Shown here: positions 12,120 to 23,480 of the stretch, in pieces
Position numbering within the stretch: position 1 is the stretch's first letter
Layout of the letters: each line of letters starts with the position of its first letter
Assembly: GCF_024679095.1 (NCBI RefSeq)
Contig: NC_066522.1
Location: forward strand, 15,484,329 to 15,548,328
DNA: 64,000 bases
Direction: 5' to 3'
From: Eriocheir sinensis
Taxonomy: Eukaryota; Arthropoda; Malacostraca; Decapoda; Varunidae
Translations under genes and position numbers: made by a program
Notes under the pieces: generated by a model
Told to the model about the DNA's origin: nothing
The model's input: only the letters and a program-made list of their open reading frames with translations
The model's database searches: none

Positions 12120-12310
12120 GCTGACGTGTCTCATCGGAACGCATAATGGCGATTCATTGGGCCAATCAGGGACATTTTGAGGATGGGCTTGCGATGCGCG
12201 GCGCGGGGCGTCTGGGTGATGACAACATTCGTCTTGGGACAATGCGTCATTAGTGGAATTGCCGCACCAGACCCGCTGAACATCACCCACCGACACGCCG
12301 CCTGTACCCT
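12120..12310 (+). other. GC-balanced patch with signal-peptide-like open frame (possible first exon)
   Basis: From an ATG at 12183 the frame reads MGLRCAARGVWVMTTFV, then LGQCVISGIAAPDPLNITH. It has a basic N-terminus, a roughly 17-residue hydrophobic stretch, a small-residue cleavage-like site (GIAA) and one N-glycosylation sequon (NIT). A CCAAT motif lies 20 bp upstream, within GGGCCAATCAGG. The frame then runs into CT-rich low-complexity DNA, so a coding exon would have to end near 12300. No clear GT donor or homologue is recognised, and the opposite strand is also open. Weak candidate only. Confidence 0.2.
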
Positions 12311-13060
12311 ACCACCTCTACTTCTCCTCCTCCTCTTCCTACTGCCTCTCCGTCTGTCTCTCCTTCGTCTACATGCTTCCTTGTCCTTCTTTCCCTCTCT
12401 CTCTTCCCCTCTTCCTTCCCTCTTCACCTCCTGTCTTCTTAGCCCTGTCTTGTGTTGTTTAGTCTTCTTCTTTCTTTTATTCTCTTTTATCTCTTCGTTT
12501 TTTTTTTCACTTCCTATTTAATTTGTACTCTTCTCCTCTCTTCTCTTTATTCAGTCCCGCTCCCTGCCATACTCTTCCTTTTCTTTACCTTTCTTTCTCT
12601 TCCCTTTCCTTCCCTTTCTCTTTCTCTTCCTTCCTTTCCCTCTTCTTTTCTTCCTTTTCTTTACCTTTCGATCCTTTTACCATTCCCTTTCCTTCCCTTC
12701 CTTTACCCTCCTCTCCTTTCCTCTCCCTTCCCTTCCCTTCAATTTCCCTTTCTTCCCTCCCATTTTCCTCTTCCTTCCCGTGCCTATCCCCACCATATGT
12801 GACCAATTTCAGCCATTCCTTCTATTACATTCCTGCTCCTACTGCCCCATCGTACTCCATCCTACTTGTACCCAGGATCTTGTTCTATAGTTTCTACGCC
12901 TCTACTCACGACCATCACCGCCCCTCCTTGGCTCCTGTTTGCTCCTGTTCGCTCCTCTACAACGTTCTACCTCTCAGCCTCTATGTCTTCCCTTCCTTGC
13001 CTCTCTCTCTCTCCCCCTCTCTCTCTCTCCCTCCTAACCATGTACTCAAGCGCCTCTCAT
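12311..13060 (+). repeat. Pyrimidine-rich block with CCCTTT/CCTTCC repeats
   Basis: Almost pure C/T. Tandem CCCTTCC and CCTTTCC motifs are densest at 12590-12780. Long S/P/F/L frames are artefacts. Confidence 0.87.
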
Positions 13061-13452
13061 AAGCATCTCTCCTTCCATTCCCTCCCACGTCCATGCATGA
13101 GCGCTGTTTCTCTCTGTCTGTCTGTTTGTTTGTGTATGTGTGAGTGTGTGTGTGTGTGTGTGAGTGTGTTTCCCATGCTTCCAAAACGTCCAGATAGCCA
13201 GCCAGCCATACCCTGCTCTGCCCTTTGCTTTGATTCCCTTCCATTCCGTTTCATTATCTTTTTTTCTTTCCTTCTTTCCCATCCATCTTTCCATTGGTCC
13301 ATATTCAGTGTATCTCAGGGTGGTTCAGCGTTTAAATCCCTTCCTTTTCCCATCTACTTTTTTTCTATTATCGCACTTCATCAAAGCCTTGTCCTTGTTT
13401 TTTTTTTTTGTTTCCTGTTTCGTTTTCTCTCATCTCTGCTAATAGACTTGGA
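13061..13452. other. Mixed CT-rich sequence with short (TG)n
   Basis: Contains an imperfect TG tract at about 13133-13170 and T-runs near 13260 and 13400. No gene recognised. Confidence 0.6.
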
Positions 13453-13700
13453 CATGCATCATCACCACCACCATCACCACCATCATCACCACAACCGTTA
13501 CCCATCTACACTCTTCCGCGACACCATCCATGCGTTCCCCAATTCTCCATCATCACCATCGTCTTTTTCCTTCTCATGCCCCTCCTCCTCCTCTCCCCTC
13601 CATTCCCATCATCATCACGCGTCCTGTCTTGATGCCTTGCTATATGTTACTACTCCCCCACCCTCCTCCTCCTCCTCCTCCTCCTCCTCCTCCATTAGTT
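13453..13700 (+). repeat. CAC/CAT and CCT trinucleotide repeats
   Basis: CAC/CAT triplets occupy about 13453-13495. CT/CAT-rich sequence leads to a CTC run at about 13663-13693. A His-rich frame over this is low-complexity translation. Confidence 0.85.
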
Positions 13701-14068
<368 letters not shown>

Positions 14069-14099
14069 ACAGACAGATAAACAGACAGGCAGGCAGGCA

Positions 14100-14460
14100 A
14101 GGAATCAAAAAGAAAGAAAAAAGGAAACTGGAAAAGAAAGTAATGAAAAAGAGGTGAAAAAGAGGATAAAGGTGTGAGCGAAAAGTCCTAAAAAACTGTC
14201 GAAAAGCGAAATTGAGAGAAAAGATAAACCGACATTGAGAGAGAAAAACGAGCGGTGAGCAAAAAAATGAAAAAATGAAAAGGGGAGAAAAGGGAAAAAA
14301 AGAGGAAGAGGGAAAAGACAAAAAAATTATATGGAGGCGAAATTGAGAAGGAAAAAGAGAGGGAAACCGAAATTGAGAGAGGCAAAAACGAGGGATGAGA
14401 AGCGAACAAAAAAGGAAAAAAAAGGAAAGGGCAAAAAAAAAAAAAGAGGAAAAGGGAAAA
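14100..14460 (+). repeat. Purine-rich repeat with approx 131-bp period
   Basis: GCGAAATTGAGA occurs at 14206 and 14337. Each is followed by GAAACCG/ATAAACCGACATTGAGAG-like text, then AAAACGAG. Two diverged units lie in A/G-rich DNA. Confidence 0.75.
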
Positions 14461-14590
14461 AAGTTGTTGAGCGTCCGCCACACACCCTGCTCTACCCTGT
14501 CCGTCCACGCCACGCCCCCCGCCGAGGACTCATAGATCTTTCACATGACACCCGTGGCTGATGCTGCGGCCCAGACTTGCCAGTTCATTC
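14461..14590. other. GC-rich complex patch
   Basis: Non-repetitive, CpG-containing patch between two tandem arrays. No reading frame or RNA structure I can name. Confidence 0.4.
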
Positions 14591-14942
14591 CGGGAGCAGA
14601 ATTGGTTGCGTCTTATCTCCGTTCACTGGGATGGTGGATAAGCTCTGAATGTCTAAAGGATGATTATAAGGTTTGTGTGTGTGTATGTTTTCCTGTTACA
14701 TAATAAGCATCACATAATAAACATCACTGGAGCAGAGTTGGTTACGTCTTATCTCCGTTGACTGGGATGCTGCACAGGTAGACTTGTCTGGCTTCTGTCT
14801 GTGGGTTGATTATGAGATATGTGTATGTTTTACCTGTTACATAATCAGCATCACTGGAGCAGAGTTGGTTTTGTTTTATCTTCGTTGACTGGGATGCTGA
14901 GGTAGGCTTGTCTCTGGCTTATCTTGCAGGGTTGATTATAAA

Positions 14943-15002
<60 letters not shown>

Positions 15003-15045
15003 TGTTACATAATATATAGCATTGCCAGAGTAGGTAATTATTATT
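14590..15045 (+). repeat. 127-136-bp minisatellite containing an expanded (GT)n
   Basis: Units start with GGAGCAGAATTGGTT or GGAGCAGAGTTGGTT at 14593, 14729 and 14856, and carry TCTTATCTCCGTT and GACTGGGATG. A degenerate fourth start lies near 15021. A GTGT stretch present in every unit is expanded to a long GT run in the third (about 14945-15001). This shows a dinucleotide expansion inside one unit of a larger repeat. Confidence 0.88.
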
Positions 15046-15545
15046 GAGTATGTGTCTGGTTGGATCGCTTTCCTTCCTTCCTTCCTCCTCCTCTTCTCTT
15101 TTCCGGCTTGTACTATTTACACTCCTACTCTTGTTCTTCATCTTCCTCCTTTTCGTAAGCTCCGTTGATTTTTGGGCGTGTTTTTTTGTTGTTACATATT
15201 TATCATTTTATTATCAGAGTTCGTTTTTATTTATGGTTAGTTCGGTTTTGAGACACGATTTTAAGTTTATAACTCAGTTTGTTATTTCTCTATTGAACAT
15301 TTGGGGGTAGTGTATCTTGCTTTTTTCTTAGTGTTAGTTAATAGGCCTGATTTTTGTTACACATTTAGCATCATATGATCAGCGTTGTTTTATATACTCG
15401 TGATCACTTCGTTTTCATGTTAGAATCATCATGCATGTAGAAAAATCGCTAGCTGTCTTGTGTTTCATTTCTACATATCTACGTCACCTCATTGGTAACG
15501 TTGTCTTATTGGGTATATATTCATCACAATCCGTCTTGGTGTCTT
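15046..15545. other. Short CT block then complex sequence
   Basis: CCTTCCTTCC/CTCCTC at 15070-15150, then non-repetitive T-rich sequence. A diverged GTTACAT...TATCAGAG segment near 15190 may be a further decayed unit of the preceding array. Confidence 0.5.
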
Positions 15546-16424
15546 CCTCACTCTTCCCAGCACAGTCACTACCACCACCACCACCACTACCCTCCTTAGT
15601 TGCATCACCCTCAGTGCATGCAAACAAAAATATCAAGGCAGGAACGCAAGGGTGAGGAGACGATGCATTACCCGCTCCCTCACTCCGTCTCCGCCGCCGC
15701 CACCGCCCAAGTTGCATATCCATCGCCCACCAGCCAGTTTGCAGCCTCAGCCCGCGCTTCCCTGGCATATATTTGTCTTAACATCGGCACTAACTCCTTA
15801 TTTATTTCCCGGAGAACGTTTATCTGGACATATATTACGACGGCGCCGGCTAAGCTGTATCTCCTTCGCTCGGCTTTCCCCCTCTCCTCTTTTTTTCTTC
15901 TCCGTCACTCTCCCTCCGTCCCGCCCGCCGCCAGTGCCCCCAGTCGGATGTCCCTCTCACTTTCCGCCTCCTTCTTCCTCCTGTTTCTCTCTTTGGCCAC
16001 CTCTCCTCTCCTCCTCCCTCTCTGGTCCTGTCCCAGTCCTGCTTCTCCTGCCCCCTCCTCTCCTCTTGCCTTCTCCCATCCCACATCGAACTCCCAGTGC
16101 CCACCTCTCCTCTCCTCTCCTTCCTTTCTACTCCCGTCCCTATCCTGTCTCTCCTCCTAACCCCTCTTCAGTCTACCCCTCACTCCCATCTACCCCATTC
16201 ATGACTCCCCCCTTCCTTCTGCTCCCCCATTTCTGCCTCTCCTCTTGTCCCCACTTCCTTCTGTCCCCTGTTTCTGCCACTCCCCCTACATCCCTCCCTT
16301 CTGTCTCTCACTCTCCTTGCCCCCCATTCCTGCCTCTCCTGCTTCCCCTTCTGCCTCCTCCCTTCCTTCTGCCCCCATCCCCGGCTCTCCTCCTGCTCCC
16401 TCGCACCCCGTTCCTGATTCTCCC
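15546..16424 (+). repeat. CAC-triplet and pyrimidine-rich block
   Basis: An ACC-triplet cluster lies at about 15568-15590. A more complex interval covers 15600-15870, then near-pure C/T DNA from 15870. No gene recognised. Confidence 0.7.
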
Positions 16425-16535
16425 GCGATGCTCAAGGCGGTGGCGCGGCCGACCCGAGGAGGCGGAGGGGATGGAAGTGCCTTTGTGTCTTGCTCCCCAC
16501 TAATTGAAAATGCCTATCATAAGCTCCCGCCTTCC
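16425..16535. other. GC-rich patch inside CT block
   Basis: An abrupt purine-containing island (GCGGTGGCGCGGCCGACCCG) followed by CCACTAATTGAAAATG. One open frame beginning MLKAVARPTRGGGGDG crosses it but dissolves into poly-Pro/Ser. Possible conserved element; no function can be assigned. Confidence 0.3.
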
Positions 16536-17120
16536 TCCTTCGTTTCCCTCCTGCTTCCTCCTCCTCCTCCTCCTCCTGCTTCTGGTTTATCCTCCTCCTT
16601 GTATTCTTCCTCCTCCTCCTTCACTTTCTGTTTAGTGTTTTGGGTTCTCTTTCTCCAGTTTTCTTCGTGTCTTGGTTTGTTTGTTTTCCTTCTCCTCTGT
16701 TTTTCTCTTCCTTGTTCTATTTAAGTTTCTGCTGTTGTTTTTTCGTCCTCTTCCTCTTCTCTTCCTCTTGCCATTTATTATTCCCTCAGTGTCTTACCCT
16801 CTCTCTCCTCCATCCCTTTTCCTCTTTGTCTTCCTTAACCTGTTCCCCTTCCTCCTTTTATTATTCTTACACCACCTTTCTCCAATTCTCACCCAATCCT
16901 CCTCCTCCTCGTCTTCCTCCTATCCTCTTTCTCCTTCTAATCCTTTTCCTTTTCATCGTTTTATTATTCTTCCGCCGTCGTTCTCTCTTCCAATCCTTAT
17001 CCAATCCTACTCCTCCTCCTTCTCTTCCTCCTAGCCTCCTCCTCCTCCTTCTCCTCCTCCTCCTCAAACGCCCACCCCAGCTCTATTCCCTCCCTCCCTC
17101 CCTCCCCCCAAGATGGCTTC
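16536..17120 (+). repeat. CTC-triplet and pyrimidine-rich block
   Basis: Repeated CCTCCT/TCCTCC clusters (16555-16580, 16905-16920, 17030-17065) in T/C-rich DNA. The motif TCCAATCCT...CTCCTCCTCC recurs near 16880 and 16990. Low-complexity frames only. Confidence 0.85.
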
Positions 17121-17179
17121 CTCCACAATTACTAGCTTGACACTGTACAGCTTCTTCACAGCTACCACACTCACTCCTG

Positions 17180-17440
17180 CTGCTGCTGCTCAGGCCATTC
17201 TTGTTGTTATCGATGTTGCTGCTGTGTTGGCTGTTTATGTTTCTCTTTTATATTAACTGGTTTATTGTGTTGTTAGTATTGTTTTTTTGTGATTTAGAAA
17301 GGATGGGTGATGCGATGATTACTACTTCTGCCGAGGTTATTGTTGTTGTTATTGATGTTGTTTGCTGTGTTGGGTGTTTGTGTTTCTTTCTATATTAGTT
17401 GGTTTATGATGTTGCTTGTAGTGGTTGTTTAGAAGATGTG
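17180..17440 (+). repeat. Two-copy approx 142-bp tandem repeat
   Basis: TTGTTGTTAT followed by CGATGTTGCTGCTGTGTTGG (17201) recurs as TTGTTGTTATTGATGTTG (17343) with the same downstream order: GTTTATGTTTC or GTTTGTGTTTC, TATATTA, GGTTTAT. The copies are diverged. Confidence 0.78.
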
Positions 17441-18185
17441 GAGATGGAATAGTTACTGTTGCCTAAATCTTGCGTTCTAGTCTGTTCATTTTGCAAAGGG
17501 TTGTGATTTTAGTGTTTTCATGGGATGTTTTATTGCTGATTATAGCCGTTTCTTTCCGTTACATTTAAATAAAACTCAAGTAAGAGAATAGCAACCCTGA
17601 GACTCAATACGTTTTAGCCGTACCCAACGATCCACCACCTATGCTCCTGGCTCATTCGGGGAGTGTATTGACTAGGAATCGCGAGTCTGGCGTGTGATCA
17701 GACCATGGTAACACGCGCACAAACACCCTCCCCCCCAGACGCAAACACATCCCCCCTCCACCCCCCTCACACACACATGGCGGGGAGCGAGCGTCGTTAT
17801 AATGAATCGCTGGCTCTCTTTTTTTAGGAGGATGGGAATGCCTTTCTCCGTCTCTTAATGAATCTTATGTATAATGCTTCACATCTCCTCTGGCATGTTC
17901 GTTCCTCCTCCTCCACCACCACCACCACCACCTGGCTCTGTAATTGGTTTCCTCTTTCCTCCTTTCTTTCCCCTGTTCGTCTTTCTCGCCGCTTGGTTGT
18001 GCAGTAGTTGTCTGGCGCGGCGGGCTGAGAGATGTATGGTTTTTCTTTGGTTTCTTCTTCTTTAGCGGAGCAGTCTTCTTCTTCTTCTTCTTGTTACTCG
18101 CTCCAGCAACACCACCTCCAGCAGCTCGTATTTTCTCTTTTGTGTTGAGGTTTAAGGGGTTTAGGTGTTGTGTTTTGTCTGTGTA
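17441..18185. other. Complex sequence with short CCA and TTC triplet runs
   Basis: Mostly non-repetitive. A CCA run lies at about 17906-17932 and TTCTTC at about 18068-18095. No gene recognised. Confidence 0.5.
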
Positions 18186-18189
18186 TTGA

Positions 18190-18470
18190 AAATATGAAGT
18201 TAGGGATACAAGAAACTACTCTACGCGGGATTAGCATTTCAGTATAATCGGTTTATAGTTAGTAGTCATGGAAAAGAAGACTAGTTTATCCAAGTACTAT
18301 TTATTTTCTTTATTAATGTTATAGACCTTCACTACGCGGAATAATTACTTCAAAATACTATCTTTCTGAAACGTAATAATCTTGGAAAAGAGGAGAAATT
18401 TATCCACGTAGTATTTTGTGTTTTGATCAGTGTTAGTCTCTTATCCACCTTCACTTCGCAAATATGACGT
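18190..18470 (+). repeat. Diverged 113-120-bp repeat
   Basis: CTACGCGGG (18221), CTACGCGGA (18334) and CTTCGCAAA (18454) mark three units. Each is associated with TCATGGAAAAGA or TCTTGGAAAAGA, TTTATCCA and AGTATT. Low identity. Confidence 0.65.
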
Positions 18471-18599
18471 GGGAAAAAAACAAGACTCGTGATTTTTGAA
18501 TGGGGAGGTTGCTTGTGGTGGTGATGAGGTAGGGTGGCGGAGGGGTGCTGAGCCGGCCTAAGAGAAGGAGGGAAAGTACGCATTAGAGTTTAGACCATC

Positions 18600-19215
18600 G
18601 GCAACGCTTTAGGGAACGGGAGATGGTTGAATTCCACACCATGTCTTGCATATGTGAATAGTTAAACCTGTGTTCCCTGTGTATTATTTATGTGTGTGTT
18701 TTATGTATATGTAAGTAGTTTGGGCATGCATTTCTGGTCGCATATAGAAGAGACAGGTGACGCGAGTATAATCTAGCTTGTGTGTGTTTGTATGCTTTGT
18801 ATATGTGAATAGTTTAACCTGTATTCTCAATGTATCATGTATTTGTGTATGTTTTACGTATATGCGAGTAGCTTGTTATGCATTCCAGCTCAAATAAAGG
18901 AGAAAAAAATTGCATGAGCATACTCGAGTGTTTTAGAATCAAGAGTGTTCGTGCAAGATTAATCTCGATGAAGTTGATTGAACGTAAAAGTTTCATGTGC
19001 GTCCTTGTCGGTAGCCGGAAACAGGGGAGCCGAGGAACATTTCTAGTCACATAAGGGAGAAAAAAACCGCATGAACGTACTCGAATGTTTTTGAACCAAG
19101 AGTGTGAGTGAAAAATTAAAGTCGATGAAGCTGATTGAACGCGAAGGTTTTAAAATAGATCCAGTGCGTCCCTGTCGGTACGAGGAAACAACGGTGAGCC
19201 GACACGTGTATCTCA
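18600..19215 (+). repeat. Diverged 151-157-bp tandem array
   Basis: TATGTGAATAGTT is at 18651 and 18802 (151 bp). AGAAAAAAA followed by TTGCATGAGC or CCGCATGAAC is at 18901 and 19058 (157 bp). The phrase CTGGTCGCATA, CCAGCTCAAATA, CTAGTCACATA links all units into one array. The last two units also share GATGAAGTTGATTGAACG and GTCCTTGTCGGTA-like text. Confidence 0.85.
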
Positions 19216-19482
19216 TTATTTTTTTTGTTGTTGTTGTTGTTGATGGCTGCCGAAAAAAGAAAAGACCTATCTCTCGTGTACATGATAGGGCGGTGTTTGT
19301 TCCGATTACAAAACGTCATTCGTGTTTTTAGTTTCTGTTTTTTTGGTTCAGCATCAGAATACCCTGTTTTTGCATACTTTTCTTCTCCTGTTAGTATTTT
19401 TAGCTTGCATAACTTTCTTTCTGGTAATATCAAACTTTCCTTTATTCTGCGTATTTTTTTCTTAATACTTCCGTTTCCGCGC

Positions 19483-19484
<2 letters not shown>
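19216..19484. other. Complex T-rich sequence with short (TTG)n
   Basis: (TTG)n at about 19229-19243. No gene recognised. Confidence 0.5.

Positions 19485-19534
<50 letters not shown>
19485..19534 (+). repeat. (GT)24 microsatellite
   Basis: GT dinucleotide run following CGCGCG. Confidence 0.95.
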
Positions 19535-19535
<1 letters not shown>

Positions 19536-19687
19536 CGTACAAGTGTTTATTTACCTGCGCACGTGTCAGAATACCTTACATTTTTCCCGTTTTTTCGCTT
19601 CCCTATTTATTTTCTTTTATGATCGAGCTTTCTTTTCTCCATACTTTTTTTATATATTTCCGTTTTTTGCGTTTGTGTGTGTTTCCA

Positions 19688-19771
19688 AAGGAGGAGGAGG
19701 AGAAGGAACGGGAAGAGGTAGAGGAGGAGGAGGAGGAGGAGGAGGAGGAGGAGGAGGAGGAGGAGGAGGAG
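19688..19771 (+). repeat. (GGA)n microsatellite
   Basis: Imperfect GGA/GAA triplets to 19720, then a clean GGA run 19721-19771. The poly-Glu frame is an artefact. Confidence 0.94.
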
Positions 19772-20000
19772 ATGTGGCTGTTTTCAAATTATGTTACTTT
19801 CATTTACCTCCTGTTTGAGTTCATTAGCATCATCCTCTTCCTTCATCTCCCTCCCTCCCTTTCCTTCATCCCTTTCTTTCTTCTCTCTCTCACTCCCTCA
19901 AGCGTAACCTCCTTTTATTCCTCTTTCCTCGTCTTCTTTTTCCACCCAGTGCATCTTCTCCTCCTCCTCCTCCTCCTCCTCCTCCTCCTCCTCCTCCTCG
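19772..20000 (+). repeat. CT-rich sequence ending in (CTC)n
   Basis: Pyrimidine-rich from about 19825, ending with a CTC run at about 19962-19999. Its reverse complement is the same triplet class as the GGA run 200 bp upstream, so the pair forms a potential foldback. Confidence 0.85.
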
Positions 20001-20207
20001 TCCATTGTCAAGGTAAATCAGTATAGGTGAGGTTCCACGTGATGGCCTATATAAACAAACACACATTCACTCACCTGGACAGCACCTACCTGGATGCCAA
20101 TTACTGCCTTTTTGCGTCCGAAACTTTAATGAGATGACACTCATTCCCAGGACACTGTTTCTCTGTCGCATCCCAAAGTTTGCAAAATCCTCAACAACCC
20201 TCCCTGT
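20001..20207. other. Short complex spacer
   Basis: Non-repetitive sequence between the CTC and CT repeats. Nothing recognised. Confidence 0.5.
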
Positions 20208-20383
<176 letters not shown>

Positions 20384-20408
20384 TGGTCCAGGAAAGGGAA
20401 TTCACGAT

Positions 20409-20454
20409 GTGTGTGTGTGTGTGTGTGTGTGTTTTTGGCAGTCTAGGAGGAACA

Positions 20455-20492
<38 letters not shown>
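20409..20492 (+). repeat. Two (TG)n tracts split by a 25-bp spacer
   Basis: TG runs at about 20409-20431 and 20456-20491. Confidence 0.93.
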
Positions 20493-20493
<1 letters not shown>

Positions 20494-21148
20494 CCTTTAC
20501 TCCTTGTTCTATGGTTGCTAAAATATCATAACTCTTTCCTATATCCCAATTTGAACGATCGTTTGCATAAAAGTAAAATCAGATGTGCCACCAGTGCAGG
20601 TTGGTCTTACTGTGTAGAGAAATAATTTTTTATCACTTTTGCTGCGTAAGTGGTTTTCAGTTCTTCCGGTTGCAAAATCTAAAGTAGGAAGTCACGCGCC
20701 GTTATCCACTGATACACATACGGTACATAAATACTCTTGTAATGACTTTCTAGATAATCGACATACATTTTTCGAACATTTTATCACTATTATCCGAGTC
20801 TTTTCTGCCTGAATTCGTAATACTAATGTCTGATTAGTAAAAGTTAAGTCATGTGAAAAATTTGTCTCAATATCAGTTTTTTTTCTAGCACGGACGATCA
20901 GGCAATGAGTTTAATTACCAACCATTTTCAATCGTCTATTTCTTTTACCAAAGAGAATGACTTCAGTCGCTGCCCGCGCCGCAGGGAGTTGGTGTGACGG
21001 TGGAGCCTCATCAAATTGGAATGATCTATTTTTTTTCTCCTTTTTGACTCAGATTTTTTTTAATGGAATATTCGGTACTGCAAAGGGTGTTGGAAGGTGC
21101 CGGAAAAGACTGAGAGAAAAACTGTCACAAAGCGAACCGGTGACGGGC

Positions 21149-21152
<4 letters not shown>
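20493..21152. other. Unannotated complex sequence
   Basis: AT-leaning, non-repetitive. No gene recognised. Confidence 0.5.

Positions 21153-21208
<56 letters not shown>
21153..21208 (+). repeat. (GA)28 microsatellite
   Basis: Perfect GA run. Confidence 0.97.
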
Positions 21209-21211
<3 letters not shown>

Positions 21212-21631
21212 ATCTATTTCTCTTTTTAAATACGTATTCAATGTTCATGAGTTTTGCAGGCAAGACAATATTTTACCCGCCATCAAAGGTTGACAAAACA
21301 TCACCAGTGCAAAGTTTAATTTTCTGCTTTTTTGAGGGACGTGATTCCCTTTGTAAATTGCGTATGTTTTTGGGTTGAAGGGCGAGTGGTGGGGTGTGGA
21401 GGGGCCAGGAGAAGGAAGTGACGATTGGACGAATGGTGCTTGCAGATAGGTGAGGTTGGGGAGAGGGCCATTTCTTAGTGTATTTCGGGAGGTTGGGAGG
21501 TGGACACGGGAGGGTGAGAGGGAGCGAGGGAGTGCGGAACAGCAATGCTCGTTAAGTGAAGGCGGTTTGGGTGATTGGAATTGTACGTTACAAGTTTTAG
21601 TAATAATTTCAATAGAGGTACCAATGTGATT
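21209..21631. other. Complex sequence with unrecognised minus-strand frame
   Basis: A 133-codon minus-strand frame (21245-21646) of non-repetitive composition is present, but a second minus frame is also open over 21273-21545. Dual openness and lack of any known motif argue against coding. Confidence 0.4.
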
Positions 21632-21698
21632 TAACTTTTTTTTCACATTTGTTTCCTTTTTTTATGCCCTTGAACTGACTCCTCTGCTGTAAAAAAAA
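21632..21698 (+). mobile_element. LINE 3' tail, short copy 2
   Basis: A T-rich lead-in then GCCCTTGAACTGACTCCTCT and GCTGTAAAAAAAA, matching the family terminus. Only the last approx 65 bp remain. Confidence 0.65.
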
Positions 21699-22200
21699 TC
21701 GAGGTTAAGTAATATTAGCTTGTAGGTCGTTGCTATAAATGCCCCCAATTCTGTGAGCTAATTTCAGTTATATAATTATAGTTATATAATTATTTTTTTT
21801 ACTTCAGTAACTGCTGGTGGCTTCATCATTTCTGTCATCAACTTTACCTCATCTTCAGTGGGAAGCATGTCCTCGTGGGAGCCTGTTGCCACACACCCGC
21901 AAACTCCTTTGAGCGCCACAGACTGTCTTTTCATCTTCAACAGTCTCAGAGGGATCCACCGACGTGGCCTGTAGACGTGTTTCATGAATGTCTCCTACCC
22001 TGGTTGTCTCTTGAGGCTACACTGTTGTCCCACAAGTATAGAAGACGGGCCATCCTGTCTTATAAGCGTTATTCTCGTCTTGGTTAAGCTACATTATCCG
22101 GACCCAGACCAACGGGAGGGTCGCTTACAAACGCAGTCCAGGCAGAGGGTCACCCACGTACACACAGCTGATGGAAAAGGTCGATACTCCTCTACGAGGG
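21699..22200. other. Complex sequence with a short minus-strand frame
   Basis: A 67-codon minus frame at 21782-21985 has ordinary amino-acid composition (RPRRWIPLRLLKMKRQSV). A second minus frame over the same interval is also long. No domain recognised. Confidence 0.4.
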
Positions 22201-22620
22201 AGAGAGTAGCGTCTTGCAAGAGTAGAGGGGTCTTGGAAGGGAAGGAAGGGTGGGAGAAAAGGGAATGTGTTCATCTTGTTAAGCGAGAGGAGTAAGAAGA
22301 GGAAAGGGAAGAGGGAACATCTTGCATGGGAACACATCGGCTAGGAGAAGGATTCAAGACGACGATATCTTGCACTGGAAGAAGTGGAGTAGAAGTTGAG
22401 GACCGAAGGGGACATAACGTAAAGGAGGAAGCGCAGGACTGGAGGGGAAGGGAAGAAGTCTTAGAATGGTGGCAGCTGAGCGGAAGGAGCGGAAGGGAGG
22501 GTCGTGTTGCCAAGGAGGAAGTGCGGCGGGAGAAAAAGAAAGAGGAGACTACTTGTGAGGAAAAGTGTGCAGCAGGATGTGGAAGAAGATACGGTAGATA
22601 TCTTAGCTGTTCCTTTCCGC
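22201..22620 (+). repeat. Purine-rich low-complexity segment
   Basis: A/G-rich with GGAAGG, GAGAGG and GAAGAAG motifs and no clear unit. Open frames are K/E/R-rich artefacts. Confidence 0.6.
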
Positions 22621-22827
22621 TCCTTGGTCAAATGTCGATTTTTATATACTAGTCTCAATTTGCGTTCTTGATGTTGCTAATGATTACGTCCATCCGCTGT
22701 GTTGGTCTTTGGGGGAGAGCGAGAGCGAGAGCGAGATCGAGTATATATTCTAAGAGTAAAGAGGATGAGAATTAAAGGAAAAGAACAATTATGAACGAAT
22801 GAAATGAAGAAAGTTTAAGTGAAAAGA

Positions 22828-22830
<3 letters not shown>
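22621..22830. other. Complex spacer with (GAGAGC)n
   Basis: A short hexanucleotide-like run GAGAGCGAGAGCGAGAGCGA begins at about 22716. Nothing else seen. Confidence 0.6.

Positions 22831-22893
<63 letters not shown>
22831..22893 (+). repeat. (GA)31 microsatellite
   Basis: Perfect GA run. Confidence 0.96.
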
Positions 22894-22894
<1 letters not shown>

Positions 22895-22898
<4 letters not shown>

Positions 22899-23065
22899 GT
22901 TTGACCTACGAACTAATTCCTCCCTTGGAACTCCATGATCGCCGCACGCCGCCTTTGAAGTCCCCCCCTTAGGCATTCTTGTCCCAGGCGGCGGCCGAGG
23001 CACGAAGCCCCGTGGCCCGCCAAGTATGCACGGCGTCCTCCCTCTCACGGCGACCCTCTGCACCG
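22895..23065. other. GC-rich complex patch
   Basis: Contains GCGGCGGCCGAGGCACG and CGGCGTCC segments with many CpGs, flanked by simple repeats on both sides. No coding evidence; could be regulatory or an exon remnant. Confidence 0.3.
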
Positions 23066-23069
23066 CCGC

Positions 23070-23480
23070 CACCACCACCTCGACCATACTTCTCTCTTCG
23101 CTCTTTTCTTCTCTTCACAAATTGCTTTCAGACTTACAAACACTATGACTACGGGGCCACTGCTATCCATCATTTCCATTACAACCAACAACAACAACAC
23201 CACAACAACCTCTACCACCACCACGACCATACCTCTCTCTTCGTCCTTTCCTTCACTTCCCAGATCGCTTTCAGACTTACAAACACTATCAATACCAGAC
23301 CACCGCTATTCATCACTACCATTAAAACCAACAACAACAACTCCACCACAACCACCTCTACCACCACCTTGACCATACATCTCTCTTCGACTAACAAATA
23401 CTATCATTACCAGACCACCGCTATTCATCGCTACCATTACAACCAACAACAACAGCTCCACCACCGCCACCATCTCTTCC
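23070..23480 (+). repeat. Approx 143-bp repeat with CAA/CCA triplets
   Basis: CAGACTTACAAACACTAT is at 23129 and 23272 (143 bp), with a shortened third unit near 23390. Each unit contains CGCTATTCATC or TGCTATCCATC, CATTACAACCAACAACAACA and GACCATAC...TCTCTCTTCG. Confidence 0.87.

Noticed and set aside
13453..13495. Poly-histidine coding tract (also near 47380-47406)
   Set aside because: CAC/CAT triplet repeat in all-simple-sequence surroundings, without a gene frame around it.
21245..21985. Minus-strand frames of 133 and 67 codons as possible exons
   Set aside because: Overlapping minus frames are also open, no known domain, and a LINE tail lies between them. Kept only as unannotated sequence.
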